Assembly: GCF_016595245.1 (NCBI RefSeq)
Contig: NZ_JAENHM010000046.1
Location: 53,655-117,654 of the forward strand
Reading direction: 5' to 3'
Length of the DNA stretch: 64,000 nt
Origin: Azospirillum endophyticum
GTDB lineage: Bacteria; Pseudomonadota; Alphaproteobacteria; Azospirillales; Azospirillaceae
This document shows positions 46,466 through 56,966 of this stretch, piece by piece; the stretch's first letter is position 1, and each line of letters starts with the position of its first letter. The position numbers and the translations under genes were made by a program. The notes beneath the pieces were generated by a model, which had not been told where the DNA came from, made no database searches, and saw only the letters and a list, made by a program, of their open reading frames with translations.

Positions 46466-47356
46466 TCACCCCTCGCCGCGCAGCATGCGGATGATGCCGG
46501 AGAAGTCGGTGCCGCCTTCGCCTTGCGCGTTCATCATGGCGTAGAGCTGCGCCGCCGCCGCCCCCAGCGGGGTGGGCGCGCCGGCGCCCTGCGCCGCTTC
46601 CTGGGCCAGCTTCAGGTCCTTCAGCATCAGCGCCGCGGCGAAGCCCGGCTGGTAGTCGCGGTTGGCCGGGCTCGCCGGCACCGGGCCGGGGACCGGGCAA
46701 TAGCTGGTCAGCGACCAGCATTGGCCCGACGAGGTCGACGACACGTCGAACAGCGCCTGATGCGACAGGCCGAGCTTTTCCGCCAGCACGAAGGCCTCGC
46801 AGACGCCGATCATCGAGATGCCGAGGATCATGTTGTTGCAGATCTTCGCCGCCTGGCCGGCCCCGGCACCGCCGCAATGGACGATCTTCTTGCCCATCGC
46901 CTCCAGGATCGGACGGGCGCGCTCGAAGGCGTCCGCTTCGCCGCCGGCCATGAAGGTCAGGGTGCCGGCGGCAGCGCCGCCGACGCCGCCCGACACCGGC
47001 GCGTCGAGCGAGACGGCGCCTTTGGCGGCGGCCAGCGCATGCGCCTTGCGGGCGGACTCCACGTCGATGGTCGAGCAGTCGATCAGCAGGGTGCCCGGCC
47101 GTGCCACCGCGACGATGCCGGTTTCGCCGTCATAGACGCCCAGCACATGTTTGCCGCCCGGCAGCATGGTGACGACCACCTCCGCCGCCGCGGCGATGGC
47201 AGCGGGGCTGGCGCCGATGGTGACGCCGGCCGCTTCGGCCGCCTCGATGGCGGCGGGCACGAGGTCGTAGCCCACCACCTGATGCCCCGCTTTCACGAGG
47301 TTCGCGGCCATCGGGCCGCCCATGTTGCCCAATCCGATGAAACCGATCACCGCCAT
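46466..47356 (-). CDS. mmsB: 3-hydroxyisobutyrate dehydrogenase
   Basis: 296 aa. Oxidises 3-hydroxyisobutyrate to methylmalonate semialdehyde with NAD in valine catabolism. GFIGLGNMGGPMAANLVKAG is the Rossmann motif; DAPVSGGVGGAAAGTLTFM is the substrate-binding signature. The catalytic Lys is in GQAAKICNNM, and KDLKLA near the C-terminus is conserved. It is third in order after mmsA and the acyl-CoA dehydrogenase, separated from the latter by a palindromic repeat. Confidence 0.93.
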   Translation of the reverse strand: MAVIGFIGLGNMGGPMAANLVKAGHQVVGYDLVPAAIEAAEAAGVTIGASPAAIAAAAEVVVTMLPGGKHVLGVYDGETGIVAVARPGTLLIDCSTIDVESARKAHALAAAKGAVSLDAPVSGGVGGAAAGTLTFMAGGEADAFERARPILEAMGKKIVHCGGAGAGQAAKICNNMILGISMIGVCEAFVLAEKLGLSHQALFDVSSTSSGQCWSLTSYCPVPGPVPASPANRDYQPGFAAALMLKDLKLAQEAAQGAGAPTPLGAAAAQLYAMMNAQGEGGTDFSGIIRMLRGEG

Positions 47357-47394
47357 CGTCGCGTCTCCCGTTGGTTTGGTTTTTATGGTGCTTC

Positions 47395-47535
47395 CCCCTC
47401 TCCCCCCCGGGGAGAGGGTCGGGGTGAGGGGGAGGCATGGTGTGGACTCAATAGGGTGCGGAGGTGTGCGATTCTTGAAGATCCTCGCCGCGCGACCCCC
47501 TCACCCTAACCCTCTCCCCAGGGGGGAGAGGGGAT
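47395..47535. repeat. Palindromic repeat copy between mmsB and the acyl-CoA dehydrogenase gene
   Basis: Same arms as the copy at 20825, with a longer centre (about 55 bp). It fills the 194-bp gap between the two genes and could form a strong RNA structure on the operon transcript. Confidence 0.9.
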
Positions 47536-47550
47536 GGCTTGTCGTGTTGC

Positions 47551-48696
47551 TCAGCCCATCCGCCCGATCTCGCTGCGCGAGACGATCAGGCGCATGATCT
47601 CGTTGGTGCCTTCCAGGATCTGGTGGACCCGCAGGTCGCGGACGATCTTCTCCACGCCGTAATCGGCGAGATAGCCGTAGCCGCCGAACAGCTGCAGGGC
47701 GTTGTTCGCCACCTCGAAACCGGTGTCGGTGGCGAAGCGCTTCGCCATGGCGCAGAGGCGGGTGGCGTCCTTGCTCTTCGCATCCAGCGCCGAGGCCGCT
47801 CGGTGGACGAAGGTGCGGGCGGCCTCAAGCTCCGTCGCCATGTCGGCGATGCGGAACTGGAGCGCCTGGAAGCGGTCGAGCGTCTGGCCGAAGGCCTTGC
47901 GCTCGGACATGTAGGTGAGCGCCTTGTCGAGCGCCGCCTGGGCGCCGCCGATGGAGCAGGCGGCGATGTTGATGCGGCCGCCGTCCAGCCCCTTCATGGC
48001 GAACTTGAAGCCCATCCCCTCCTGCCCCAGCAGGGCGGAGGCCGGAATACGGGCGTCCTCCAGGATGACGGCGCGGGTCGGCTGGGCGTTCCAGCCCATC
48101 TTGTGCTCGTTGGCGCCGAAGGACAGGCCGGGGGTGTCCCTGGGCACCAGGAAGGCGCTGATGCCGGCGGGGCCGTCCTCGCCGGTGCGGGCCATCACCA
48201 GATAGAGATCGGAGCTGCCGGCGCCGGAGATGAACTGCTTGGCGCCGTTGAGGACGTAAGAGTCGCCGTCGCGCACCGCCCTGGTGCGCAAGGCGGCGGC
48301 GTCGGAGCCGGCATTGGCCTCGGTCAGGCAATAGCTGGCGAGCCATTCCATGCGGCAGAGCTTCGGCAGCCAATGGGCCTTCTGCTCGTCGTCGCCGAAA
48401 TTGTCCACCATCCCCGCCACCATGTTGTGGATGGAGATGTAGGAGGCGATGGTCGGGCAGCCCTGGCTCAGCGCCTCGAAGATCACCACGGCGTCGAAGC
48501 GGCTCAAGGCCGAGCCGCCATGGTCCTCCGACACGTAGATGCCGCCCATGCCGAGCTCGCCGGCGGCGCGCAGGGTATCGACGGAGAAATGCTTCTTCTG
48601 GTCCCACTCGACGGCGTTCGGCGCCAGCTCGTCGCGGGCGAAGGACAACGCCATGTCGCGGATGGCGACCTGGTCTTCGGTCAGTTCAAAGGACAT
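47551..48696 (-). CDS. Acyl-CoA dehydrogenase, probably isobutyryl-CoA dehydrogenase
   Basis: 381 aa, FAD-dependent. CLTEANAGSDAAALRTRAV and GAKQFISGAG are the FAD/substrate motifs, and the C-terminal ILEGTNEIMRLIVSR carries the catalytic Glu of short-chain members. Position between mmsB and mmsA implies isobutyryl-CoA to methacrylyl-CoA in valine breakdown. GGAGGGAGG before the ATG at 48696 is a strong ribosome site. The hydratase and hydrolase steps are not encoded here. Confidence 0.9.
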   Translation of the reverse strand: MSFELTEDQVAIRDMALSFARDELAPNAVEWDQKKHFSVDTLRAAGELGMGGIYVSEDHGGSALSRFDAVVIFEALSQGCPTIASYISIHNMVAGMVDNFGDDEQKAHWLPKLCRMEWLASYCLTEANAGSDAAALRTRAVRDGDSYVLNGAKQFISGAGSSDLYLVMARTGEDGPAGISAFLVPRDTPGLSFGANEHKMGWNAQPTRAVILEDARIPASALLGQEGMGFKFAMKGLDGGRINIAACSIGGAQAALDKALTYMSERKAFGQTLDRFQALQFRIADMATELEAARTFVHRAASALDAKSKDATRLCAMAKRFATDTGFEVANNALQLFGGYGYLADYGVEKIVRDLRVHQILEGTNEIMRLIVSRSEIGRMG

Positions 48697-48716
48697 GCGT
48701 CACCTCCCTCCAAATC

Positions 48717-48832
48717 TCCCTCTCCCCCCGGGGAGAGGGTCGGGGTGAGGGGGATGCAGATGCTGGATTTTCCGAGAATCCTCGCCGTGCGACCCCCTCA
48801 CCCTAACCCTCTCCCCGGGGGGGAGAGGGGAT
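48717..48832. repeat. Palindromic repeat copy between acyl-CoA dehydrogenase and mmsA
   Basis: Same structure as the other copies. It occupies almost all of the 152-bp gap, so two of the three gaps or ends in this catabolic set carry the element. Confidence 0.9.
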
Positions 48833-48848
48833 ATGTGCCGTAGCGTAA

Positions 48849-50348
<1,500 letters not shown>

Positions 50349-50500
50349 CCTATTGTCCTCCCTCGGGATTGTTTGTCACCATGTGGACCTGAGCGGCCCC
50401 TTGGGGCGACCCGAAACTTTGCGCATCGGTTGTGCAGGAATGCGGCAAGCAGGCATCCTTTTGCTACACTGCCGCCGATTGCGAGGGGCGGGGAACGGCG

Positions 50501-52753
50501 ATGGCGACGATCGAAGAGGCTCTGGGCATCGCGCTCGACCACCATGCCGGCGGCCGCCTCGCCGAGGCGGAAATCCTCTATGGCCGTATCCTGCAGGCCG
50601 ATCCGCGCAATGCCGCCACCCTGCATCTGGCCGGGGTGCTGGCCTGCCAGACCGGCCGGCCGGGCCAGGGGCTTGGGCTGCTGCGCCGCGCGGTCGCGGA
50701 AGATCCTGCCGCCGCCGCCTACCGCATCGACCAAGCCAAGGCGCTGTTGGCGGTCCGGGAGTGGGGGGCTGCCGCCGCGGCCCTGCGCCCGGCCCTGGCG
50801 CTGGCGCCCGACGCCGCCGAGGGCTGCGACCTGCTGGGTCTGGCCGAGCGTCATGCCGGCGATCTGGATGCCGCCATCGCGGCGCTTGAGCATGGTTTCA
50901 CGCTGGCGCCGGAACGGGCGGAGATGGCGGGGCGGCTGGCCCTGCTGCGCCGGCAGCGCGGGGTGGAGCATCTGCGGCGGTCCCGGCCGGACTTGGCGGT
51001 GGCGGACTTCCGGCGCGCGGTGCCGCTGGCGCCGGAGGAGGCGGAGCCGTGCCTCCAGCTCGCCGGCGTGCTGTTCGATTGCGGGCGCTTCGCTGCGGCG
51101 GTCGAGGCCTATCGCCGGGTGCTGGCGCTCGATCCGTCACAGGGCGCCGCGCTGTTCAATCTGGGGATCGCCCTGACCAAGAGCGGTGGAGCGGACGTGG
51201 CGCTGGCGGTGTTCCGCCGGGTTGCCCGGCTCGATCCCGGCCATATTGGCGTGCGCGACGCCCTGACCCTGGCGCTGGAGCCGTGCGACGCGGCGGAGGC
51301 GGCGCGCTGGTCCGCCGAGACGCTGGCCCTGAAGCAGGCGAGGGCGGAGAGCGAGGTGCCGCCGCTTCCGGCCGTTCCCCGGGAAGCGGCGGCGCGGGCC
51401 CGCGACATCGTCGCCTTCAGCCTGTGGGGCACGCGCGAGGTCTATACCCAGGGCGCCGTCGCCAATGCCCGGGCGGTGCCGGCGCTGTTCCCCGGCTGGA
51501 TCTGCCGCTTCTATCACGACGAGTCGGTGCCGCCGGCGCTGATCGCGGAGCTGGGCCGGCTGGGGGCGGAGACGGTGGCGATGCCGGCCGGCAGCGGCCC
51601 GTCGCAGGGGCTGTTCTGGCGCTTCCTCGCCGCCGACGACCCGACCGTCGCCCGCTTCCTCTGCCGCGACTGCGATTCCCGGCCGACCCTGCGGGAGAAG
51701 GCTGCGGTCGCGGAGTGGATCGCGTCGGGCCTGCCGTTCCACGTCATGCGCGACCACCTGCTGCACACCGACGTGATCCTGGCCGGCATGTGGGGCGGCC
51801 GGGCCGGGCTGCTGCCGCCGATGGCCCCGGTCGTCGCGGCCGTCGCCGACCGCGAGGCCGACCGCTGGCAGGACCAGCGCTTCCTGGCGGAATGGGTTTG
51901 GCCGCGCATCCGGGACCGCGTGCTGGTCCATGACAGCGCCCATCCGGGGGCGGGGCGGCCCTTTCCGCCGGCACCGGACGATCCCGTGTCGCCGCATATC
52001 GGGGCAAAGGTGCTGGAACTGCGGACGATCGACGCAGCGGCGCGGGCGGAGAGGACGCCCGGCGCCTCGCTGCCCACCGAGGCGGTCACCCGGCATGGGC
52101 CGCTGCGCTTTCTCCCCGACGATTCCTGTGCCGGGCGATCGCTGGCGCTCTACGGGGAGTTCCTGGAGGCGGCACAGCGGCTCTGCGCGTCGCTGCTGGA
52201 ACCGGGCGGGGTGGTGGCGGAGGCCGGGGCCGGCGTCGGTGCCCACACCGTGCCGCTGGCCCGCCGGGTCGGCCCGGGCGGGCAGGTCCATGCCGTCGAG
52301 CCAAGGGAGGATCTGCGTGGCCTGCTGGTCCACAACCTCGCCGTCAACGGGATGGGCGCCGTCGTCGTGCATCGGTCGGGGGTCGTCGGGATGGATGGCG
52401 TCGAGCGGCTGGACCTGCTGAAGGTCGATGTCGGGAGCGACGTGATCGCGGCGGTGCGGGAGGCGGCCGGCGTGATCGTCCGCTGCCGTCCGGCGCTCTA
52501 TCTGGAGAATGACCGGGAGGACCGGTTGGGGGAGCTGATCGCGCTGGTGCAGGGCTTCGCCTATCGGCTGTGGTGGCACATCGTCCCGCTGTTCGATCCG
52601 GGCAACCATGCCGGCCAGGGGCACAACGGCTTTCCGGGGGTGGTCGCGCTGAACCTGCTGGGGCTGCCGGCGGAACGGTCCTGTCCGCTGCCGGGCCTGC
52701 CGGAGGTGACGGGACCCGCGCAGTCCTGGCGCGAGACGGCCTGGAGCGCCTGA
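50501..52753 (+). CDS. TPR - glycosyltransferase-like - FkbM methyltransferase protein
   Basis: 750 aa. Residues about 1-290 are tetratricopeptide repeats (for example AEILYGRILQADPRNAATLH and AVEAYRRVLALDPSQGAALF). A central region (about 300-510) resembles a sugar-nucleotide-dependent transferase: FSLWGTREVYTQGAVANARA, then RDCDSRPTLREKAAVAEWI, where the Asp-Cys-Asp may be a DxD site. The C-terminal part (about 545-720) is an FkbM-type SAM methyltransferase with VVAEAGAGVGAHTVPLARRV and LLKVDVGSD. ATG at 50501 is chosen with GGGGAA upstream; the frame opens at 50432. It probably modifies a glycan, for instance in flagellin or surface polysaccharide glycosylation. That is inferred. Confidence 0.8.
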   Translation: MATIEEALGIALDHHAGGRLAEAEILYGRILQADPRNAATLHLAGVLACQTGRPGQGLGLLRRAVAEDPAAAAYRIDQAKALLAVREWGAAAAALRPALALAPDAAEGCDLLGLAERHAGDLDAAIAALEHGFTLAPERAEMAGRLALLRRQRGVEHLRRSRPDLAVADFRRAVPLAPEEAEPCLQLAGVLFDCGRFAAAVEAYRRVLALDPSQGAALFNLGIALTKSGGADVALAVFRRVARLDPGHIGVRDALTLALEPCDAAEAARWSAETLALKQARAESEVPPLPAVPREAAARARDIVAFSLWGTREVYTQGAVANARAVPALFPGWICRFYHDESVPPALIAELGRLGAETVAMPAGSGPSQGLFWRFLAADDPTVARFLCRDCDSRPTLREKAAVAEWIASGLPFHVMRDHLLHTDVILAGMWGGRAGLLPPMAPVVAAVADREADRWQDQRFLAEWVWPRIRDRVLVHDSAHPGAGRPFPPAPDDPVSPHIGAKVLELRTIDAAARAERTPGASLPTEAVTRHGPLRFLPDDSCAGRSLALYGEFLEAAQRLCASLLEPGGVVAEAGAGVGAHTVPLARRVGPGGQVHAVEPREDLRGLLVHNLAVNGMGAVVVHRSGVVGMDGVERLDLLKVDVGSDVIAAVREAAGVIVRCRPALYLENDREDRLGELIALVQGFAYRLWWHIVPLFDPGNHAGQGHNGFPGVVALNLLGLPAERSCPLPGLPEVTGPAQSWRETAWSA

Positions 52754-52884
52754 AGGGCAGGCTGGACCTGTCCTCAAAGGTGTGTGGAGAGTTCCGACCC
52801 CACCGCTTATAGTGCGCCCGCGCGTCCATGGCCGGGAAACTCCCGGTCCGGGGCGGGGGATTGCCGCAGAAACGGCGAAGCGGA

Positions 52885-53979
52885 ATGGACATGACCAGCC
52901 ACGAAGACGTCTTCGACACGCCGGAGACCCGTCAGCCGACCATCCTGGCGGTGTACAATCAGAAGGGCGGCGTCGGCAAGACGACCACCTCGGTGAACCT
53001 CGCGCTCGCGCTGGCGGCGCTGGGCAAGAGCGTCGTCCTGATCGATTTCGACCCGCAGAGCAGCGCCACCAGCAACTTCCTGCTGCGCGACAAGGCGAAG
53101 GTCGGCATCAACGACCTGCTGCGCAAGGAGACCTTCGTCGAGGACGCCATCACCCCGACCGCCTTCGACGGGCTGTCGATGATCGTCGGCGCCCGCAAGC
53201 TCTATTCGCTGGAACATGCGCTGGACAGCCGCGGCGGCTCGCAGCGGGGCTTGCGCAAGGCACTGCATTTCTCGCGCAACCCGCCGGACTACGTGGTCAT
53301 CGACTGCCCGCCGGCGCTGGGCCATCTGGCGGCCGGCGCGCTGGCGGCGTCGGACCGGCTGATCGTTCCGGTCTTCCCCGGCCGCTACGCGCTGGACGGG
53401 CTGCGGCGCACCCTGCAGGTGGTGGAGCATATCCAGAACGGGCTGAACCCCAGCCTGACGCTGGCCGGCATCCTGATGCTGTCGATCACCAACGACGAGG
53501 TCGGGCGCGATTCGCTGACCCAGCTGCGCAACGAGTTCCCGGAGCAGATGTTCCGCACCGCCTTCCCCTATGACGTCGACGTGGTGAAGGCGACCTATCG
53601 CCGCATGCCGGCGGCGATCTTCACGCCGGAGGGCCGGACCACCAGCCGGTTCGCGGCGCTGGCCTGGGAGATCGTCCATGGCCGCGGCAGCACGCCCGAC
53701 GAGGTGCAGCTGAAGCCGGCGCTGGAGCGCATCCGCTCCTGGCACGAGGCGACCGACACCTCCTACAGCACGCGGCGCGCGTCCTCCCTCGACGAGGGGG
53801 ACGAGCCGGGCGGCGGGAGCAATGGCGGACGGCAGGCCGAGCGCGGGAGCGCGTCGTCCGGCGGCGGCGGCAAGGGAGCGGGGCTTCTGGGGCTGGTCGT
53901 CGGTCTGGCCGCCGGCTTCGCGCTGGGTGCCTTTGCCGGGCCGCCGATCCTCGGCAGGCTGCTTGGGCTTGGGGGATAG
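52885..53979 (+). CDS. ParA-family ATPase with a C-terminal membrane segment
   Basis: 364 aa. The core (about 18-280) has YNQKGGVGKTTTSVNLALAL with both lysines, IDFDPQSSATSNFL and VVIDCPPALG, all intact. It then departs from the family: a Gly/Ser-rich linker (about 310-335) and a hydrophobic helix GLLGLVVGLAAGFALGAFAG near the C-terminus, suggesting membrane anchoring. No ParB or parS consensus is next to it. It may position a membrane or surface structure rather than DNA. The start at 52885 has a weak GAAGCGGA site; an ATG two codons later is equally possible. Confidence 0.87.
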   Translation: MDMTSHEDVFDTPETRQPTILAVYNQKGGVGKTTTSVNLALALAALGKSVVLIDFDPQSSATSNFLLRDKAKVGINDLLRKETFVEDAITPTAFDGLSMIVGARKLYSLEHALDSRGGSQRGLRKALHFSRNPPDYVVIDCPPALGHLAAGALAASDRLIVPVFPGRYALDGLRRTLQVVEHIQNGLNPSLTLAGILMLSITNDEVGRDSLTQLRNEFPEQMFRTAFPYDVDVVKATYRRMPAAIFTPEGRTTSRFAALAWEIVHGRGSTPDEVQLKPALERIRSWHEATDTSYSTRRASSLDEGDEPGGGSNGGRQAERGSASSGGGGKGAGLLGLVVGLAAGFALGAFAGPPILGRLLGLGG

Positions 53980-53984
53980 AATAT

Positions 53985-54070
53985 CCTCTCTCCCCGCTAT
54001 CGGCGGACCTTCGGTCCGCCTGTCGCGTCAGCGCAAACGAAGTTTGCGCGTGAGCGGGGAGGAGAGGGGG
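53985..54070. repeat. Nested palindrome with two internal hairpins
   Basis: Outer arms CCTCTCTCCCCGCT and AGCGGGGAGGAGAGG enclose GGCGGACC-TTC-GGTCCGCC (54002-54020) and GCGCAAAC-GAA-GTTTGCGC (54031-54049). RNA or single-stranded DNA would form a three-way junction. It lies between two co-directional genes and may act as a terminator or be a REP-type element. Confidence 0.75.
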
Positions 54071-54105
54071 ACCGGTGGATCCCACGATCAACGAGAGGGC
54101 CTCTC

Positions 54106-55506
54106 ATGCTTCCTGTCGATGCCGTCCTGCGCAAGGTGGACTCGTCCTTCGAGGAGTCGGTCGGCCGGCTCTGCGAGTTGCTGCGCATTCCCTCGGTCAG
54201 CACCGATCCCGCCTATGCCGGCGAGGTGCGCCGCGCCGCCCGATGGTGCTCCGACAGGCTGACGGCGCTGGGCTTCACCGTCACCATCCATGAGACGCCC
54301 GGTCATCCCATCCTGGTCGCCCATCATCCGGGGCCCGAGGGAGCGGAGACGCCGCATGTGCTGTATTACGGCCATTACGACGTCCAGCCCGCCGACCCGG
54401 TCGAGCTGTGGAACAGCCCGCCCTTCGAACCGGTGATCGTCGAGGCCGAGCGGGGGCGCCGCGTCGTCGCCCGCGGGGCCGCCGACGACAAGGGCCAAAC
54501 CATGACCTTCCTGGAGGCGTTCGAGGCCTGGCATGCCGTACACGGCTCCATCCCGATCCGCGCCACCGTGCTGCTGGAGGGTGAGGAGGAGACCGGCAGC
54601 CCGTCGCTGCCGCGCTTCCTGAAGGAGCATGCGGCGGAGCTGCAAGCCGATTTCTGCCTGGTCACCGACACCAATGCCTGGGACGTCGACACCCCGGCGA
54701 TCACCACCCGGCTGCGCGGCCTGCTCTATCTGGAAGCCACCGTCACCGGGCCGAGCCACGATCTGCATTCCGGCCTGTTCGGCGGCGCCGTGCCCAACCC
54801 GCTCAATGTGCTGACCGGTATCCTGGGCCGGATCCACGATGCCGACGGGCGGGTGCGCTTCGACGGCTTCTATGACGGCGTGCGCGAACTGGCGGACGAG
54901 CTGCGGGCGCAGATCCACGGCCTGCCGCTGGACGAGGCGCAGTTCCTGGGCGCGCTCGGACTGACCCGCAGCCATGGCGAGGCGGGGCGGACGCTGCTGG
55001 AGCGCATCTGGACCCGGCCGACCTGCGACATCAACGGCATCTGGGGCGGCTACACCGGCGAGGGATCGAAGACCGTCATCCCGGCCAAGGCGTCCTGCAA
55101 GCTGAGCTGCCGGCTGGTGCCCGGCCAGGACCCGGCGGCCATCGAGGCGTCGGTCCGGCGCTTCTTCGAGGAGCGGCTGCCGGCCGACTGCACGGTGTCC
55201 TTCCGCCGCTTCAGCGCCTCGCCCGGGATCGAGGTGCCGACCGACACGCCGTGGATGCAGGCGGTGCGCGGCGGGCTGAAGGAAGCGACGGAACGCGACG
55301 GCGTGCTGATCGGCGGCGGCGGGTCGATCCCCATCGTCGGCTGGTTCCGCGAGCATCTGGGGCTGGAGACCATCCTGGTCGGCTTCGGGCTGGATGACGA
55401 CCGCATCCACTCGCCGAACGAGAAGTTCGAGCTGAAATGCCTGCGCAACGGTATCCGCAGCCATGCGGCGATCATGGGGCGATTGGCGGCCGGACGGGTT
55501 GGCTGA
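54106..55506 (+). CDS. M20-family metallopeptidase (dipeptidase-like)
   Basis: 466 aa. Zinc-site residues are visible in YYGHYDVQPAD (His, Asp), GAADDKGQ (bridging Asp), LEGEEETGS (catalytic and metal Glu) and LVTDTNAWD, with a late His in RIHSPNEKF. The dimerisation domain contains GPSHDLHSGLFGG. Length and motifs fit M20 dipeptidases of the carnosinase/CNDP2 type. It is cytoplasmic, with no signal peptide. It is the first of two plus-strand genes after the nested palindrome. Confidence 0.92.
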   Translation: MLPVDAVLRKVDSSFEESVGRLCELLRIPSVSTDPAYAGEVRRAARWCSDRLTALGFTVTIHETPGHPILVAHHPGPEGAETPHVLYYGHYDVQPADPVELWNSPPFEPVIVEAERGRRVVARGAADDKGQTMTFLEAFEAWHAVHGSIPIRATVLLEGEEETGSPSLPRFLKEHAAELQADFCLVTDTNAWDVDTPAITTRLRGLLYLEATVTGPSHDLHSGLFGGAVPNPLNVLTGILGRIHDADGRVRFDGFYDGVRELADELRAQIHGLPLDEAQFLGALGLTRSHGEAGRTLLERIWTRPTCDINGIWGGYTGEGSKTVIPAKASCKLSCRLVPGQDPAAIEASVRRFFEERLPADCTVSFRRFSASPGIEVPTDTPWMQAVRGGLKEATERDGVLIGGGGSIPIVGWFREHLGLETILVGFGLDDDRIHSPNEKFELKCLRNGIRSHAAIMGRLAAGRVG

Positions 55507-55626
55507 GGGCAGGGGCTGACTAAATCTCCCGGATCCGCGGCGGGGCAGGGGAGCAGGGCAGGGCCGACGGCCCCGCCTTCTCCCTTCGACCCTGCCGCCA
55601 CCGACAAGATCGAGACGGGAATTCGC

Positions 55627-56742
55627 ATGTCCGCCCTGTTCACGCCCTTCACGCTGAAGGACGTCACCCTGCGCAACCGCATCGCGGTGCCGCCGATGTG
55701 CCAGTACAGCGCCGTCGACGGCATCGTCAACGACTGGCATCTCGTCCATTACCCCGGCCTCGCCCGCGGCGGCGCCGGCTTGGTGATCGTCGAGGCGACG
55801 GCGGTGTCGCCGGAAGGCCGCATCACGCCGGGCTGCACCGGCCTGTGGAACGACACCCAGGCCGAGGGCATGGCGCGCATCGCCGCGTCGATCGCCGCGG
55901 CCGGCGCCGTCCCCGGCATCCAGATCGGCCATGCCGGCCGCAAGGCCAGCGCCAACCGCCCGTGGGAGGGCGACGACCACATCGCCGACGGCGACCCGCG
56001 CGGCTGGGAGACCCTCTCGCCGTCGGCCGTGCCGTTCGGCGCCTCTCTGCCGAAAATGCCGAAGGCGATGACGCCGGACGACATCGCCCGCGTCCGTGCC
56101 GATTTCGTGGCCGCGGCCGTGCGCGCCCGCGACGCCGGCTTCAAGTGGCTGGAACTGCATTTCGCCCATGGCTATCTGGGCCAGAGCTTTTTCTCGGTCC
56201 ATGCCAACACGCGCACCGACCAGTATGGCGGCGACCTTGCCGGGCGAAGCCGCTTCCTGCTCGAAACGTTGGCGGCGGTGCGCGCGGTCTGGCCGGAAAA
56301 CCTGCCGCTGACCGCGCGCTTCGGCGTGATCGAGTATGACGGGCGCGACGAGGAGACGCTGGCCGAATCGATCGAGCTGGCGCGCAACTTCCGCGTCGGC
56401 GGATTGGATCTGCTCAACGTCAGCGTCGGCTTCTCCACCCCCGCCGCCAATATCCCCTGGGGATCGCCGTTCCTGGCGCCGATCGCCGGACGGGTGCGGC
56501 GCGAGGCGGACCTGCCGGTGGCGGCGGCCTGGGGCATCGATGCGCCGAAAATCGCCGACCGCACCGTCGCCGACGGGCAGCTGGATCTGGTGATGGTCGG
56601 CCGCGCCCATCTGGCCGATCCGCATTACCCCTACCGCGCCGCCAAGGAACTGGGCGAGGACAAGCCGTCCTGGGTGCTGCCGGCGCCCTACGCCCACTGG
56701 CTGGAGCGTTACCGTGCCACCGACACCGCCAAGGCGGACTGA
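55627..56742 (+). CDS. NADH:flavin oxidoreductase, old yellow enzyme family (YqjM-like)
   Basis: 371 aa TIM barrel binding FMN. VPPMCQYSA with the regulatory cysteine, IQIGHAGRKAS with the catalytic His/Arg zone, LHFAHGYLGQSFFS and NTRTDQYGG, and the late VGRAHLADP are typical of the thermophilic-like/YqjM branch, which reduces activated alkenes. It ends at the border of the low-GC island; the next 220 bp change composition abruptly. Confidence 0.93.
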   Translation: MSALFTPFTLKDVTLRNRIAVPPMCQYSAVDGIVNDWHLVHYPGLARGGAGLVIVEATAVSPEGRITPGCTGLWNDTQAEGMARIAASIAAAGAVPGIQIGHAGRKASANRPWEGDDHIADGDPRGWETLSPSAVPFGASLPKMPKAMTPDDIARVRADFVAAAVRARDAGFKWLELHFAHGYLGQSFFSVHANTRTDQYGGDLAGRSRFLLETLAAVRAVWPENLPLTARFGVIEYDGRDEETLAESIELARNFRVGGLDLLNVSVGFSTPAANIPWGSPFLAPIAGRVRREADLPVAAAWGIDAPKIADRTVADGQLDLVMVGRAHLADPHYPYRAAKELGEDKPSWVLPAPYAHWLERYRATDTAKAD

Positions 56743-56891
56743 TGCCGGGGGGCAGAAAGTCATGACGTCCGGCCCTGGCATGACTTGGACCAATGATTTG
56801 GACCATCACCCGTCGCCGCAGCTTTCGAAGTGGGATTCCAGCGCGAAAGCAAAATACATATAAGTGTGTGAGTAAAGTAAATGACTCCTAA

Positions 56892-56908
56892 AACGAGAAT
56901 TTCTCGTT
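56892..56908. promoter_or_regulatory. Palindrome upstream of the RiPP precursor gene
   Basis: Perfect inverted repeat AACGAGAA-T-TTCTCGTT in an AT-rich stretch, immediately followed by TTGACT (56907-56912), which could be a -35 element. It lies 59 bp before the precursor ATG. Candidate operator for control of the peptide cluster; no regulator gene is adjacent. Confidence 0.55.
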
Positions 56909-56966
56909 GACTGTAATTCTGCAAAGTGGTTGAGTGGAGCTGTTCATTTAATCGAGAGGATATCTC

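Noticed and set aside
56743..56966. Second precursor peptide upstream of the one at 56967
   Set aside because: Short frames here have no ribosome site and no leader motif; the stretch looks like promoter DNA.
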